Assembly (NCBI GenBank): GCA_013152535.1
Contig: JAADGE010000045.1
Span: 1 to 48,030 of the forward strand
Origin: Chlorobiota bacterium
GTDB taxonomy: Bacteria; Bacteroidota; Bacteroidia; Bacteroidales; JAADGE01
Direction of reading: 5' to 3'
Length of the DNA: 48,030 nucleotides
This document shows positions 24,241-35,324 of the stretch, in pieces (within the stretch, counting starts at the first letter, position 1; each line of letters opens with the position of its first letter). The notes below the pieces were generated by a model. That model saw only the letters and a program-made list of their open reading frames with translations, was not told where the DNA came from and did no database searches. Both the position numbers and the translations under genes were made by a program.

Positions 24241-26873
24241 TACAAATCAAAGAGTGTTCTGTTACCGTCTTTATCAATTTTTATTACCTCAAAATCAGGT
24301 TCAGATTGTTTTTTAATATTTTCTGAAGAATCGGGAGTATTTTCATTTTTATCTTCTTCTGTTTCGGGTAATTCAGGTTCAATTAAATTAATTTTCTTAA
24401 CGGTAAATGTACTGATACGTTTTCCTCTGGCTTTTATACTTTTTTCTGATATAAATTCCTCTGCATCAATCAATTCATTATTTCGTTCCTTGTGTTTTCC
24501 TCCGAATTCTATTTCAAATTGTGCTTTCGGCGAATCGGAAACTGCAGCTAATTGAGACTCGGTATTTTCACCTATAAATGATGTTAATCCGTTGGAACTC
24601 TCAAATTTAAAGCGTTTTAAATAATAAAACTTTTTATCGGCATCAAAAAATACGGCAGACCACACTTTATTCGATTTAAATTTTTCAATTTTTAAAATAT
24701 CAGTTTCAAAATGTGTTGATAAATCAAAAGATGTAATTTGAAATTTACCGTTTTTATAAATAACTAATATTTTATCATCGGCAATAAATTCTCCGAGCAG
24801 TTCTCCCCGACCCTCTGCATTCAACCGCAATACCTCATTATCAAACCAAATTTGTCTGCCGCCGAGAGTTGATACGCCTTCTTCCTTTAAGATTATTTTT
24901 TGAATGCCGTATTTGGTTGCAATATTTCCCATTGAATTTCGCCCTTTCACGGCAAGTTCTGAAAAATCAATTTCAATTGTCTTGTTTTTCAACCTTTTAC
25001 GAGGTCTGTGAGTAATTTTTACAGTCTCGGCTTCACCATTGGTATTGACTGTAAACCACATTATTTTAGAACCCGGTGTTCCCTTTGTTAAATTGTATTC
25101 TTTATCTTTAATAATGCCTTTTACAAAGAACCGTTTCATAAAATAATTGCCGCTTCCGCCGTCGTAATATATTACATTATAAATTGTGCGTTCATCATCT
25201 TTTTTCCATACGGCAATATGCTGAACGTCTTTTCCGATGTAAAATCTGTCTTCAACCTGCTTTACAAAATAAGTTCCGTCTTTTTTAAAAATAATAACTA
25301 AATCAATATCAGAACATTCATCAATAAATGTATCTTGTTTTAAAGATGTTCCGGCAAAACCGTCTTCATAATTTGCATATAGTTTTTTATTTCTTACGAC
25401 TACTTTTCTGGCCGTTATTTCTTCAAAACTGCGAATTTCTGTTCGACGTTCTCTTCCTTTTCCGTATTTCTTTTTAATATTTTTAAACCAATCGATTGTA
25501 TAATCAACAATATGTGCGAGCTTATGTTTTATTTCTTCAGTTTCGTCAAGTATTGATTTTAAATAATTATCGGCTTTAAAAGCATCGAATTTTGAAATTC
25601 GCTTAATCTTAATTTCTGTTAAACGAACAATATCATCCTCTGTAACAGGGCGTTTCAATTTTTTTACAAATGGTTTTAAACCTTTATCTATACTTTTAAT
25701 AACACATTCCCAAGTTTCACAATCTTCTATCGTAAGATAAATTCTGTTTTCAATAAATATTTTTTCCAAAGAAGCGGAATGCCAAGAATCATCAAGTTCA
25801 GAAAGCCTTATCTGAAGTTCTTCTTTAAGTAAATTAAGTGTATTATCAGTCGAAAATCGTAAAATTTCTTTAACATCGGTAAATTTTGGTTTATCTCCGA
25901 GAATAACAGTTGTATTAGGCGAAACAGAAACTTCGCAATCCGTAACGGCATACAAGGCATCAATCATTTTATCGGATGACACGTCCGAAGGTAAATGAAT
26001 TAAAATTTCAACTTTATCAGAAGTATTATCTTCGATTTTCTTAATCTTAATTTTTCCTTTATCATTGGCATATACAATTGATTCAATGAGAGTTACAGTT
26101 GTTTTTCCGAAAGGTAATTCCGTAATTACCAAAGTTTTGGAATCTTGTTTTGTAATTTTTGCTCTTATTTTTACTCTGCCTCCCCGCCTTCCGTCATTAT
26201 ACTCAGAAAAATCAGCTAATCCGCCGGCCAGAAAATCCGGTAAAATGGTAAAATCTTTTCCTTTCAGAATATTGATTGAAGCATCAATAAGTTCGTTAAA
26301 ATTATGAGGCATAATTTTGGATGCCAATCCTACGGCAATACCTTCAACACCCTGAGCCAAAAGTAAAGGGAACTTTACCGGCAGATGTACCGGTTCTTTA
26401 TTTCTTCCGTCGTAAGAAGGTCGCCATTTGGTTGTTTTAGGGTTAAAAACAATTTCTATAGCAAATTTTGACAAACGTGCTTCAATATAACGAGCCGCAG
26501 CAGCTCTGTCACCGGTAAGAACATTCCCCCAGTTTCCCTGCATATCAATTAACAAATCTTTTTGCCCCAGTTGCACCAAAGCATCACCGATTGAGGCATC
26601 ACCGTGCGGATGAAATTGCATTGTATGACCGATAATGTTTGCCACTTTATTATATCTGCCGTCATCCATACGTTTCATTGAATGCAAAATCCTGCGTTGC
26701 ACAGGTTTAAGACCGTCCGAAACATGCGGAACGGCTCTTTCCAAAATAACGTAAGAAGCATAATCCAGAAACCAATTTTTATACATTCCGGAAATATATT
26801 TTACCTTATATTCCTGTTTTTCAGTATTTTCAGGTTTTGACAACTCTTCTTTATTTAAATCTTTTTCCGACAT
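24240..26873 (-). CDS. parC: DNA topoisomerase IV subunit A
   Basis: 877 residues. The breakage-reunion domain opens with SYVILERAVPHVSDGLKPVQRRIL-type sequence, and the catalytic tyrosine is Y129 in AAAARYIEARLSKFA. GHTMQFHPHGDASIGDAL is also conserved. The C-terminal half carries divergent beta-pinwheel-like blades and an acidic tail (about 835-877). With parE, 60 bp upstream in the same direction, it forms topoisomerase IV, which separates daughter chromosomes. Bacteroidota encode this pair next to each other, distinct from gyrA/gyrB. The length and missing GyrA box support ParC over GyrA. Confidence 0.93.
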   Translation of the reverse strand: MSEKDLNKEELSKPENTEKQEYKVKYISGMYKNWFLDYASYVILERAVPHVSDGLKPVQRRILHSMKRMDDGRYNKVANIIGHTMQFHPHGDASIGDALVQLGQKDLLIDMQGNWGNVLTGDRAAAARYIEARLSKFAIEIVFNPKTTKWRPSYDGRNKEPVHLPVKFPLLLAQGVEGIAVGLASKIMPHNFNELIDASINILKGKDFTILPDFLAGGLADFSEYNDGRRGGRVKIRAKITKQDSKTLVITELPFGKTTVTLIESIVYANDKGKIKIKKIEDNTSDKVEILIHLPSDVSSDKMIDALYAVTDCEVSVSPNTTVILGDKPKFTDVKEILRFSTDNTLNLLKEELQIRLSELDDSWHSASLEKIFIENRIYLTIEDCETWECVIKSIDKGLKPFVKKLKRPVTEDDIVRLTEIKIKRISKFDAFKADNYLKSILDETEEIKHKLAHIVDYTIDWFKNIKKKYGKGRERRTEIRSFEEITARKVVVRNKKLYANYEDGFAGTSLKQDTFIDECSDIDLVIIFKKDGTYFVKQVEDRFYIGKDVQHIAVWKKDDERTIYNVIYYDGGSGNYFMKRFFVKGIIKDKEYNLTKGTPGSKIMWFTVNTNGEAETVKITHRPRKRLKNKTIEIDFSELAVKGRNSMGNIATKYGIQKIILKEEGVSTLGGRQIWFDNEVLRLNAEGRGELLGEFIADDKILVIYKNGKFQITSFDLSTHFETDILKIEKFKSNKVWSAVFFDADKKFYYLKRFKFESSNGLTSFIGENTESQLAAVSDSPKAQFEIEFGGKHKERNNELIDAEEFISEKSIKARGKRISTFTVKKINLIEPELPETEEDKNENTPDSSENIKKQSEPDFEVIKIDKDGNRTLFDL

Positions 26874-26933
26874 TTATTTCAACTTTATCTTATAATTTTA
26901 TAAACTTTAGAGTTTAAGAACGTCTGCTCCCGA

Positions 26934-28781
26934 CTACAAAACTTCATCTTCATCTCGTAAGTTTTCCAGAATAAACTCTTGTCTTTCCGGCGTATTTTTG
27001 CCCATATAAAAATCCAACATAGCTGTAATTGATTCTTCTTTATTTATCAGAACCGGATCAAGTCTCATACTTTTTCCGATAAAATGCTTAAATTCATTCG
27101 GTGAAATTTCTCCCAAACCTTTGAAACGCGTAATTTCATGGTTTTTTCCGAGTTTTTTCATTGCAGCTTCACGTTCTTTATCAGAGTAGCAATAAACAGT
27201 ATCTTTTTTATTTCGGACACGGAAAAGCGGAGTTTGCAGTATAAATAAATGCCTGTTTTTTATCACATCCGGAAAAAACTTTAAGAAAAAAGTAATCAGT
27301 AATAAACGTATGTGCATCCCGTCAACATCAGCATCAGTAGCAATAACGATTTTATTATATCGCAATCCTTCCATACCGTCTTCAATATTCAAAGCCGCTT
27401 GAATTAAGTTAAATTCTTCGTTTTCATACACAATTTTTTTTGATTTACCGTAGGTATTTAAGGGTTTTCCTTTTAAACTGAAAACAGCTTGTGTATTAAC
27501 GTCTCTCGATTTTGTTATGGAACCGCTTGCCGAGTCGCCTTCGGTAATAAATAAAGTTGATTCTTCGGCATTTTCCTTATTTTTATTAAAATGAACACGG
27601 CAATCTCTTAATTTTTTATTATGAACTTTAACATTTTTTGCCCGCTTACGAGCTAATTGTTTAATTCCGGAAATTTCTTTTCTTTCTTTTTCGGATTCCT
27701 GAATTTTTCGCCAGAGAAGATCAGCTGTTTCGGTGTTTTTGTGCAAAAATAATTCAAGTTCTTTTGTAACAAAATCCATTATAAACGAACGAATTGAAGG
27801 TCCGCCGGGTGCAATATTTTTAGAACCGAGTTTTGTTTTTGTTTGCGACTCAAAAACAGGCTCTTCCACTTTAATACTTACAGCTGCGGCAATACCTGTT
27901 CTGATATCTGAGAAATCAATATTTTTTTTATAAAACTCTCTGACAGTTTTTACGATTGCTTCTCTGAAAGCCAATAAATGCATACCGCCTTGCGAAGTAT
28001 GTTGCCCGTTTACAAAAGTAAAATATTCTTCGCCGTATTGGTTAGTATGAGTTAAAGCAATTTCAATATCTTCACCTTTCAAATGAATAATAGGATATCT
28101 TTGTTGCTCTTCTTTTATGTTATCATTCAGTAAATCCAGTAAACCGTTTTTTGAATAATAGGATTTATCGTTATATTTTACGGTTAATCCGGAATTCAGA
28201 TAAACATAATTTTTAAGCATGGCTTCAATAAAATCATCCAGATAATGATATGAATTAAAGAGCTGATTGTCAGGCTTAAATACTATTTCAGTTCCGTTTT
28301 TTTGGGTCGATTTCTGAATTTTTTTATCTTCAATAAGTTTGCCTTCGGAATATTCGATTTCTTTCATTTCACCTTCTCGAAACGATCGTATAATAAAAGT
28401 TTCGGACAAAGCATTAACAGCTTTAATTCCGACACCGTTTAAACCGACGGATTTTTTAAATACTTTAGAATCGTATTTGGCACCGGTATTCATTTTTGAA
28501 GAAACATCAAGGACTTTTGTTAAAGGGATTCCTCTGCCGTAATCTCTGACAGTTATTATTCCCAGTTCATTTTTTATTTCTATTTTCTTCCCGAATCCCA
28601 TCATATACTCGTCAACGGAATTATCTAATACTTCTTTTATCAACACATAAATTCCGTCGTCGGAAGAAGAACCGTCACCCAACTTTCCGATATACATACC
28701 GGGACGCTTTCGAATATGTTCTTTCCATTCAAGGGTTTTTATCGTATCTTCGGAATATACGGCTGTCTTATTACTATCCAT
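26934..28781 (-). CDS. parE: DNA topoisomerase IV subunit B
   Basis: 615 residues, the length expected for ParE and short of typical GyrB. The GHKL ATPase motif [15 protein letters not shown] places E50 and N54, and the TOPRIM motifs TEGDSASG and [16 protein letters not shown] bind metal. The [13 protein letters not shown] block is near the C-terminus. It hydrolyses ATP to drive strand passage with ParC. It is first in a two-gene operon, with parC starting 60 bp downstream. Confidence 0.95.
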   Translation of the reverse strand: MDSNKTAVYSEDTIKTLEWKEHIRKRPGMYIGKLGDGSSSDDGIYVLIKEVLDNSVDEYMMGFGKKIEIKNELGIITVRDYGRGIPLTKVLDVSSKMNTGAKYDSKVFKKSVGLNGVGIKAVNALSETFIIRSFREGEMKEIEYSEGKLIEDKKIQKSTQKNGTEIVFKPDNQLFNSYHYLDDFIEAMLKNYVYLNSGLTVKYNDKSYYSKNGLLDLLNDNIKEEQQRYPIIHLKGEDIEIALTHTNQYGEEYFTFVNGQHTSQGGMHLLAFREAIVKTVREFYKKNIDFSDIRTGIAAAVSIKVEEPVFESQTKTKLGSKNIAPGGPSIRSFIMDFVTKELELFLHKNTETADLLWRKIQESEKERKEISGIKQLARKRAKNVKVHNKKLRDCRVHFNKNKENAEESTLFITEGDSASGSITKSRDVNTQAVFSLKGKPLNTYGKSKKIVYENEEFNLIQAALNIEDGMEGLRYNKIVIATDADVDGMHIRLLLITFFLKFFPDVIKNRHLFILQTPLFRVRNKKDTVYCYSDKEREAAMKKLGKNHEITRFKGLGEISPNEFKHFIGKSMRLDPVLINKEESITAMLDFYMGKNTPERQEFILENLRDEDEVL

Positions 28782-29160
28782 ATTATCAGCAAAATTTATT
28801 TATCTTTAAAAGACTTTTTTATTCAACTTGCGAAATACATAATATTTCCGATTATTTCCAAAAGTTAATTTCAACAATTATTGAAAAATACGGAAATGTG
28901 AGAAAAACATTGAAGAAATACTGTTTAAAGAAATTATTGCAACAAGTTAATAATCAAATTAATTACTTTTTATAATTTGAATAAATAAAACCGGCTTAAA
29001 AAATAAAAATTTGTTAATAATTTATTATAAAAGATACGAATTTATAAATACTGCAGGTTTAATATTGCTGTTCGGAATTGTAATTTCAGACTTTACATAT
29101 ATCGTTAATCTTATATAATACCTTGCCGTGTGGCAATGCGGCAAGGTATTACAAGTAATA
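28782..29160. other. 379-bp intergenic region, gene-free
   Basis: No reading frame is supportable. The only structure I see is the strong hairpin at 29116-29151. The right part, next to parE, should contain the parE promoter on the minus strand, but I cannot point to a clean consensus. Confidence 0.5.
29116..29151 (-). terminator. strong hairpin behind the serine hydrolase gene
   Basis: A perfect 13-bp stem (arms 29116-29128 and 29139-29151, GC-rich at the centre, CCTTGCCG / CGGCAAGG) with a 10-base loop, 9 bases after the hydrolase stop. It lacks a strong U tract, so it may act as an mRNA 3'-end stabiliser as well as a terminator. It is the most GC-rich structure in this AT-rich stretch. 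Confidence 0.55.
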
Positions 29161-30714
29161 TTATTTATTAATTTTTTTAAATTCTAACTCCGTAAAATCA
29201 AAATCCGGATTCGGAATATTCACTTTTAATTCGTTTACTTTACCGTTTTTACCGATAATAAAATTCACGGTACCTTCCGGCAATGTCGGGGAATTACGCA
29301 GTTTTATTGTAAAAGTTTCATATTGCCAATGAGATAAATCACCTATTAAAATATCCGAAGGTAAAAAATCTAATACTAAATGCCCGTTTTCCAAACTTAC
29401 TTTAGCATTTCCGTATAATTTACCGCCGTATATACCTGTATAATCTTTCAAAGCTAATGCCGGTTTTGTATTTGGTGTTCTTTCCTTTTCAGCTTTTTCA
29501 CGATCTTGTTTGTCCAAATTATCCATGTATTTTTTTACCTTTAAAAAGAATGCACTCCAATCATTATCCGGATTACCGAAATAATCATCTAATACATAAT
29601 ACATTAAAGCTGTAGGCAGATAATTTACACTATTTGTCAGAATTACAATTCCTATTTTCTTCTCAGGCACAATCATCATTTGTGAAATCATTCCGTCGGC
29701 ACCGCCGCTGTGGTTTACAACTTTTACACCTTTATAATCAAAAAGCGACCAGCCCAAACCGTATGTACTGAAATGCTTACCCGGAAAATATTTTGCCCAT
29801 CCTCGATTCATATTATCAGGTGTCTGTGTTGAGTGCATTTCCCAAATTTGTTTTGCACTTAATATAGTATCGCCCTTAAACACACCGGCATTCATCTGTA
29901 ATATAAGCCATTTACTCATATCTTCAACATTGGAAATTACGGCAGCTGCCGGTGCAACATTATCCCATTGCATATAGGCAATCGGTAACGGATCTTTCCC
30001 TTCTGCAACATAATGCGGCATTGCAACATTTTTCTTATTTTTAAGCTCCTTAACAGAAAGCAAAGAAGAAGTCATTCCCAAAGGTATAAAAAAATGTTTG
30101 CGAATATAATTTTGCCATGAGTCTCCGGTAATTTCGGGAATAATCCTTCCTGCTGCCGAAACCATAATATTAGAATAACCGAAATGCGAACGAAAACCGT
30201 ATTCAGGTTTTAAATATCTTGCTCTTTTAATCACTTCATCCTGAGAATAATTCGTTTCATACCATAACAAATCACCGCTGAATGTTTTTAATCCGCTGCG
30301 ATGACACAGTAAATCTCTGACAGTCATTTCTCCTGTTACATAATCGTTATACATCCTGAACCAAGGTAAATAGTCGATAACTTTATCGTCCCAATGTAAT
30401 TTCCCTTCATCGACCAATTGAGATAAAGCAGCAGCAGTAAAGGATTTTGTATTTGATGCAACAGCAAATAATGTTTTAGAATCGACTTTTCCCGTTTTAC
30501 CGAATTCTCTGATACCGTAGCCTTTTGCAAAGGCAATACTGTCTCCTTGCACAACGGCAACCGCCATTCCGGGAATTTTCCATTCTTTTAGAGATTTTAC
30601 AAGATATTTGTCAAGTTCTTTAAAATTTATTCCTTGTTCCTTTTGAGCAAAGCCGGAAATTGAAAATAATACTGTAAATAATAATAGATTCAATATTAAT
30701 CTTGTGTTTTTCAT
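29161..30714 (-). CDS. secreted beta-lactamase-fold serine hydrolase
   Basis: 517 residues with a signal peptide (about 1-24). The class C/AmpC-like fold is shown by S87-N-T-K90 (SxxK), Y180-S-N182 (YxN) and HSGG in place of KTG. A C-terminal beta domain (about 415-517, DUF3471-like; ALKDYTGIYGGKLYGNAKVSL) follows. Such proteins are peptidases or esterases acting on D-amino acid peptides or other periplasmic substrates more often than true lactamases; the substrate cannot be told. It begins 5 bp after the carbonic anhydrase gene, so they are probably cotranscribed. Confidence 0.9.
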   Translation of the reverse strand: MKNTRLILNLLLFTVLFSISGFAQKEQGINFKELDKYLVKSLKEWKIPGMAVAVVQGDSIAFAKGYGIREFGKTGKVDSKTLFAVASNTKSFTAAALSQLVDEGKLHWDDKVIDYLPWFRMYNDYVTGEMTVRDLLCHRSGLKTFSGDLLWYETNYSQDEVIKRARYLKPEYGFRSHFGYSNIMVSAAGRIIPEITGDSWQNYIRKHFFIPLGMTSSLLSVKELKNKKNVAMPHYVAEGKDPLPIAYMQWDNVAPAAAVISNVEDMSKWLILQMNAGVFKGDTILSAKQIWEMHSTQTPDNMNRGWAKYFPGKHFSTYGLGWSLFDYKGVKVVNHSGGADGMISQMMIVPEKKIGIVILTNSVNYLPTALMYYVLDDYFGNPDNDWSAFFLKVKKYMDNLDKQDREKAEKERTPNTKPALALKDYTGIYGGKLYGNAKVSLENGHLVLDFLPSDILIGDLSHWQYETFTIKLRNSPTLPEGTVNFIIGKNGKVNELKVNIPNPDFDFTELEFKKINK

Positions 30715-30719
30715 TGGTT

Positions 30720-31379
30720 TTATTTTTCAGAATTATTAAATTGAAAATAATTTTCAGGTAACAAACCTTTTTTTATCAGTTCTTCGTCATTTATATTTTG
30801 TTGAATTAGTTTTCCCGTGTAAATATTAAAAATCCAAGCATGTATTTTCGGAAAATTCCCCGATTTAAATGCTCTTTGCAATACAGGAGTTTTTATAATA
30901 TTATGAGCCTGTTCAATTACGTTTATTTCCGATAATCTGTCGCACATTTTATTTTTATCTTTTATTGATGATAACTCTTTAATATGCTTATAATACAATT
31001 CATTAACCGGTGATACCCAATTTTCAATAAGTCCCTGATTTACACCGTCAACTGCAGCTGCTATTCCGCCGCAATTATAATGTCCGATAACCACAATATG
31101 TTTAATATGAAGATGCTCAACCGAATATTCCAAAACCGATAATAAATTAATATCATTTAAATTTACCTGATTAGCAATATTTCGGTGAATAAAAATTTCA
31201 CCCGGTTCTGCTTTTACAAGTGATGTTATCGGGACTCTGCTGTCAGAACAACCAATCATCAGAAACCTGGGAGATTGCGGTCGGGATAATTTTTCAAAAT
31301 AATCAGGATCGTCTTTTAATTTTTCCTGAATCCAAGAATGATTATTTTCCAAAAGTTTTTGAAAATTTAAATTCTTCAT
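30720..31379 (-). CDS. beta-class carbonic anhydrase
   Basis: 219 residues. Zinc ligands C44, H100 and C103 are visible in GCSDSRVP and GHYNCGG, with the D46-R48 dyad. The HRNIANQV block and GWIFNIYTGKL-type C-terminal strand (here AWIFNIYTGKLI) are characteristic of the beta class. It interconverts CO2 and bicarbonate in the cytoplasm, supplying carboxylases. It is divergent from clpB, with 222 bp between them, and lies 5 bp upstream of the serine hydrolase gene in one unit. Confidence 0.95.
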   Translation of the reverse strand: MKNLNFQKLLENNHSWIQEKLKDDPDYFEKLSRPQSPRFLMIGCSDSRVPITSLVKAEPGEIFIHRNIANQVNLNDINLLSVLEYSVEHLHIKHIVVIGHYNCGGIAAAVDGVNQGLIENWVSPVNELYYKHIKELSSIKDKNKMCDRLSEINVIEQAHNIIKTPVLQRAFKSGNFPKIHAWIFNIYTGKLIQQNINDEELIKKGLLPENYFQFNNSEK

Positions 31380-31493
31380 AAATGACTCTTCAAAATCAAT
31401 AAATATAAAATTGAAATTTTAAATTATAAAGATAATAATAATTTCTTTATTCCCGAAATACTGACTGTTTTTCATAAAACAAAAGAATAGCTG

Positions 31494-31506
31494 TGTCAAT
31501 TTGACA
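31494..31506. promoter_or_regulatory. 13-bp palindrome TGTCAATTTGACA upstream of clpB
   Basis: A perfect 6+1+6 inverted repeat, with an extra half-site TGTCAAA at 31524-31530. It lies between the divergent carbonic anhydrase and clpB, about 50 bases upstream of the clpB -7 element TAAATTTG (31555-31562). It is a candidate operator for stress control of clpB or of both directions. Confidence 0.45.
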
Positions 31507-31554
31507 TACAATATAATATTTTCTGTCAAATAAGGAATTATACTTCAAAGGTCT

Positions 31555-31562
31555 TAAATTTG
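31555..31562 (+). promoter_or_regulatory. -7 element of the clpB promoter
   Basis: TAAATTTG matches TAnnTTTG and lies 39 bases before the clpB ATG. No TTTG box is at the expected 19-base distance, so the promoter may need an activator or be controlled through the upstream palindrome. Confidence 0.4.
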
Positions 31563-31601
31563 AATACTCATTTGCAAAAAACAAATTAAATATAACACAC
31601 T

Positions 31602-34199
31602 ATGAACTTAAATAATTTTACAATAAAATCACAAGAAGCTATTCAAAGAGCATCTGAGATTGCCAAATCAAAAAATCATCAAAGCATTGAACCGGTTCAT
31701 ATCCTGAAAGGTATCATTGAAATTGCAGAAAATATCAGCAGTTTTATTTTCAGTAAACTCGGTGTAAATACCAATAATTTAACAGCAGTGATTGATACTT
31801 ATATAAATTCTTTTCCTAAAGTATCGGGTGATGCCGAGAGTTATCTGTCATCTGCAGGACATTCGGTATTGCAAAATGCTATAAAAATTTCTGAAAAAAG
31901 AAGCGATAAATATGTTTCTACGGAAAGTATTTTAGTTGCCGTTTTGGAATCAAAAGACCAAGCCGGACAAATTATGAAAGATTCCGGTATTACCAAAGCC
32001 GATTTACTTAAAGTTATTGATGAATTACGAAAAGGGTCGAAAGCCGACAGTCAAACGGCAGAAGATACGTATAATTCATTAAACAGATTTGCTGTTAATA
32101 TCAATGAACTTGCACGTAACGGTAAACTTGATCCTGTTATCGGCAGAGATGAAGAAATAAGACGAGTTTTGCAAATTTTATCACGAAGAACCAAAAATAA
32201 TCCAATATTAATAGGTGAACCGGGTGTAGGGAAAACGGCTATAGCAGAAGGAATTGCTCACAGGATAATTAACGGTGATGTTCCCGAAAATTTAAAATCA
32301 AAACAAATTTTTTCGCTTGATATGGGAGCATTGATTGCCGGTGCAAAATATAAAGGAGAATTTGAGGAACGCTTGAAATCCGTTGTAAAAGAAGTCATTG
32401 CATCCGACGGAGAAATAATTCTTTTTATTGATGAAATTCATACCCTTGTAGGTGCAGGAAAAGGTGAAGGAGCAATGGATGCCGCAAATATTTTAAAGCC
32501 TGCATTGGCAAGAGGCGAACTTCGTGCCGTAGGTGCAACAACTTTAAGCGAATATCAAAAATATTTTGAAAAAGACAAAGCTCTCGAAAGGCGTTTTCAA
32601 ATTGTTATGATTAACGAACCGGATACAACTGATGCAATTTCAATTTTAAGGGGTTTGAAAGAACGTTATGAAACACATCATAAAGTAAGAATTACCGATG
32701 ATGCCGTAATTTCTGCCGTAAAATTATCACAACGCTATATTACAGACAGATTTTTACCGGATAAAGCCATTGATTTAATTGATGAAGCTGCTTCTAAACT
32801 TCGTTTGGAAATGAATTCCGTTCCGGATGAAATTGATGAAATAAGAAGAAAAATTCAACAATTGGAAATCGAACGAGAAGCTATAAAACGAGAGGGAAAA
32901 GGAAGAAAATTTGAAGAATTAAATAAGCAAATTGCTGATTTACAAGAACAATTAGATTCCTTTACGGCAAAATGGAAAGCCGAAAAAGGATTAATTGATG
33001 CCATTCAAGCCAGTAAGAAAAATATTGAAGATATTAAATTTGAAGCGAAACAAGCCGAACGAGACGGAAATTATGAAAAAGTTGCCGAATTACGTTACGG
33101 AAAATTAAAAGAAGAAGAGGCAAAAATTGAACATTTAAAAGCTGAGTTGACTGAAATGCAGTCAGAAAGTTCTCTGCTTAAAGAAGAAGTTGATTCGGAA
33201 GATATTGCTGAAGTTGTCTCAATTTGGACACATATTCCGGTAAGTAAAATGATGAAAAGCGAACGGGAAAAATTATTATCTTTGGAAGACGAATTGCATA
33301 AACGTGTTGTGGGACAAGAAGAAGCAATAACGGCTGTTGCCAATGCCGTAAGAAGAAGCCGTGCCGGCATGCAGGACCCGAAAAAACCTATTGGTTCATT
33401 CATATTTTTGGGAACTACCGGTGTAGGCAAAACAGAACTTGCAAAAGCACTTGCCGAATACTTGTTTGATGATGAAACTATGATGACAAGAATTGATATG
33501 ACCGAATATCAGGAACGTCATTCTGTATCACGTTTAATCGGTGCACCTCCGGGATATGTAGGTTATGACGAAGGCGGACAGTTAACCGAAGCCGTAAGGA
33601 GAAAACCCTATTCGGTAATTTTGCTTGATGAAATTGAAAAAGCACATCCGGATGTTTTCAACATTTTGCTTCAAGTTTTAGACGACGGAATTTTAACTGA
33701 TAATAAAGGTCGAACGGTTAATTTTAAAAATACGATTATCATTATGACTTCAAATCTCGGTTCGCATCTTATTCAGGAAAATTTTGAGAATATTGATACT
33801 AAAAACACAGAAGAAGTCATTGAAAAAACCAAAACTGAAGTTTTTGAACTTCTGAAAAAAACAATTCGCCCGGAATTACTCAACAGAATTGACGAAATTA
33901 TAATGTTCAAACCTTTAACAAAAAATGAAATTAAAGAGATTGTAAGCTTACAATTTAATCATCTTAACAAATTGTTGACAGAAAACAATATAAAAGCAAA
34001 ATTAACTGCAGAAGCTGTTGATTATCTGGCTGATAAAGGTTACGAACCGCAATTCGGAGCAAGACCTATAAAACGAATTTTACAAAAAGAAGTTATTAAT
34101 GAATTAGCAAAAGAAATATTGGCTGATAAAATTCAGAGAAACTCAACTATTATAATAAGTGCCGACGGTAATAAATTAACTTTCAAAAACAAGCATTAA
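31602..34199 (+). CDS. clpB: ATP-dependent chaperone ClpB
   Basis: 865 residues, the family length. It has an N-terminal Clp-N domain (about 1-145), AAA1 with Walker A G205-EPGVGK-T212, a middle coiled-coil region (about 400-530), and AAA2 with Walker A G604-TTGVGK-T611 and [18 protein letters not shown]. Arginine fingers and the C-terminal [15 protein letters not shown] motif are present. There is no P-loop or IGF/IGL tripeptide for ClpP docking, which fits ClpB rather than ClpA/ClpC. It dissolves aggregated proteins together with DnaK. A strong bidirectional terminator follows immediately. Confidence 0.97.
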   Translation: MNLNNFTIKSQEAIQRASEIAKSKNHQSIEPVHILKGIIEIAENISSFIFSKLGVNTNNLTAVIDTYINSFPKVSGDAESYLSSAGHSVLQNAIKISEKRSDKYVSTESILVAVLESKDQAGQIMKDSGITKADLLKVIDELRKGSKADSQTAEDTYNSLNRFAVNINELARNGKLDPVIGRDEEIRRVLQILSRRTKNNPILIGEPGVGKTAIAEGIAHRIINGDVPENLKSKQIFSLDMGALIAGAKYKGEFEERLKSVVKEVIASDGEIILFIDEIHTLVGAGKGEGAMDAANILKPALARGELRAVGATTLSEYQKYFEKDKALERRFQIVMINEPDTTDAISILRGLKERYETHHKVRITDDAVISAVKLSQRYITDRFLPDKAIDLIDEAASKLRLEMNSVPDEIDEIRRKIQQLEIEREAIKREGKGRKFEELNKQIADLQEQLDSFTAKWKAEKGLIDAIQASKKNIEDIKFEAKQAERDGNYEKVAELRYGKLKEEEAKIEHLKAELTEMQSESSLLKEEVDSEDIAEVVSIWTHIPVSKMMKSEREKLLSLEDELHKRVVGQEEAITAVANAVRRSRAGMQDPKKPIGSFIFLGTTGVGKTELAKALAEYLFDDETMMTRIDMTEYQERHSVSRLIGAPPGYVGYDEGGQLTEAVRRKPYSVILLDEIEKAHPDVFNILLQVLDDGILTDNKGRTVNFKNTIIIMTSNLGSHLIQENFENIDTKNTEEVIEKTKTEVFELLKKTIRPELLNRIDEIIMFKPLTKNEIKEIVSLQFNHLNKLLTENNIKAKLTAEAVDYLADKGYEPQFGARPIKRILQKEVINELAKEILADKIQRNSTIIISADGNKLTFKNKH

Positions 34200-34200
34200 A

Positions 34201-34228
34201 AAAAGGAACCTTACGGTTCCTTTTTTTA
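34201..34228. terminator. bidirectional terminator between clpB and the lipoprotein gene
   Basis: A GGAACC / GGTTCC stem (34205-34210 and 34215-34220) with a TTAC loop, flanked by an A run on the left and a T run on the right. It therefore works for clpB on the plus strand and for the convergent gene on the minus strand. It starts 2 bases after the clpB stop. Confidence 0.9.
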
Positions 34229-34231
34229 ATT

Positions 34232-35278
34232 TTAATAGGTAAGACCTGAAGCAAATAAAGTTGAGTTATTTTCTCTTACCTTGTAGTAACCGCTCATTTG
34301 ACCATGATCTGTTGCATATCTTTTAAATCCCCAACCGTTAGAAGCTGTAACAGAATGCCTATAATAAAATCCACTAGTACCATTCCAACTCCTCACATAT
34401 GAACAATTTCTTTTTTTATAACATTTAAAATGTAACGTTGTTGATATGTAATAGGGGCTATGATTTTTCCATTTTCCATTTTGGTATTTATAGGAAATAA
34501 TTTTTGATTTAAACATTGTACCGTTTACAATTACCGACCAACCAAAACTTAATTCACGTAAATATTTTTTACTACCATTGTATGTATAGTAATAATATGA
34601 AGTTTTTTTGCCTGAAGTGTGACACCCTTTTACATCAACTTGTCCATTATAAATTTTTAAATTTTGATTATCTATTTCAGAATTAATGTGATTCTCTCGT
34701 ATGCTATTTAACAATTTAAAATCATTATTTGATATCTCGTAAGTAACACCATTTGGGAGAATATGATAAATTTTATCACTAATTATTAATTCACCATATT
34801 CATTTGCCAATATTCTAAATTTATTTTCTATAAAATGTGCAGTCGGATTTTTATCCCAATCAGGTTCTGTATTAGTATTTAACCATTTTTTTTCATTGTC
34901 TAAAATTTGGCAATATAGTGTATTATAGTTTTGTAATTTATCGAACATTCTATACGGCAGTTCCACATCAAAACTATTTTCGGTAGTAATTTTATCAAAA
35001 TCATCTTTAGGCTTTATTCCTTTCTTTATGACAAATGCATTTATCCTGTTGTCATATTCTGATTCCAACAAATTCGCTATTTCAATCATTTCGTTCCTAT
35101 TTTGATAAACTGGAATTCCGTTTTTTACAGGAATTGTTATATCAAGTGACTCTGGCAATGTATAAGCAATTTCTTTATCAATATTATTCTCTTTTAAGTT
35201 AATTTTCTCTTTATCACAACTAGCCACAAAAGAAAAAATAATCGTAATTAAGATTACATTTAGAATATTTTTTTTCAT
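34232..35278 (-). CDS. unrecognised lipoprotein with aromatic-rich C-terminal domain
   Basis: 348 residues from the ATG at 35276-35278; a longer frame to 35323 would put a charged tail in front of the signal peptide, so I reject it. The lipobox FVAS-C21 marks a lipoprotein. I know no family for it. Residues about 30-200 look helical and charged. The last 130 residues are rich in Tyr, Trp, Gly and Lys (YYYYTYNGSKKY, GFYYRHSVTASNGWGF) with several cysteines, like a beta-rich secreted domain. Composition and codon use seem different from the neighbours. It is divergent from a small XRE regulator, so it may be controlled by it. Confidence 0.65.
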   Translation of the reverse strand: MKKNILNVILITIIFSFVASCDKEKINLKENNIDKEIAYTLPESLDITIPVKNGIPVYQNRNEMIEIANLLESEYDNRINAFVIKKGIKPKDDFDKITTENSFDVELPYRMFDKLQNYNTLYCQILDNEKKWLNTNTEPDWDKNPTAHFIENKFRILANEYGELIISDKIYHILPNGVTYEISNNDFKLLNSIRENHINSEIDNQNLKIYNGQVDVKGCHTSGKKTSYYYYTYNGSKKYLRELSFGWSVIVNGTMFKSKIISYKYQNGKWKNHSPYYISTTLHFKCYKKRNCSYVRSWNGTSGFYYRHSVTASNGWGFKRYATDHGQMSGYYKVRENNSTLFASGLTY

Positions 35279-35324
35279 TTTTTTGGTTTTAAAATTAAAA
35301 TAAATAATTAATAATATGCACATA

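Noticed and set aside
29161-30714. Antibiotic-resistance beta-lactamase
   Set aside because: SxxK and YxN are present, but HSGG replaces KTG and a DUF3471-like domain follows, as in general serine hydrolases; resistance cannot be claimed.
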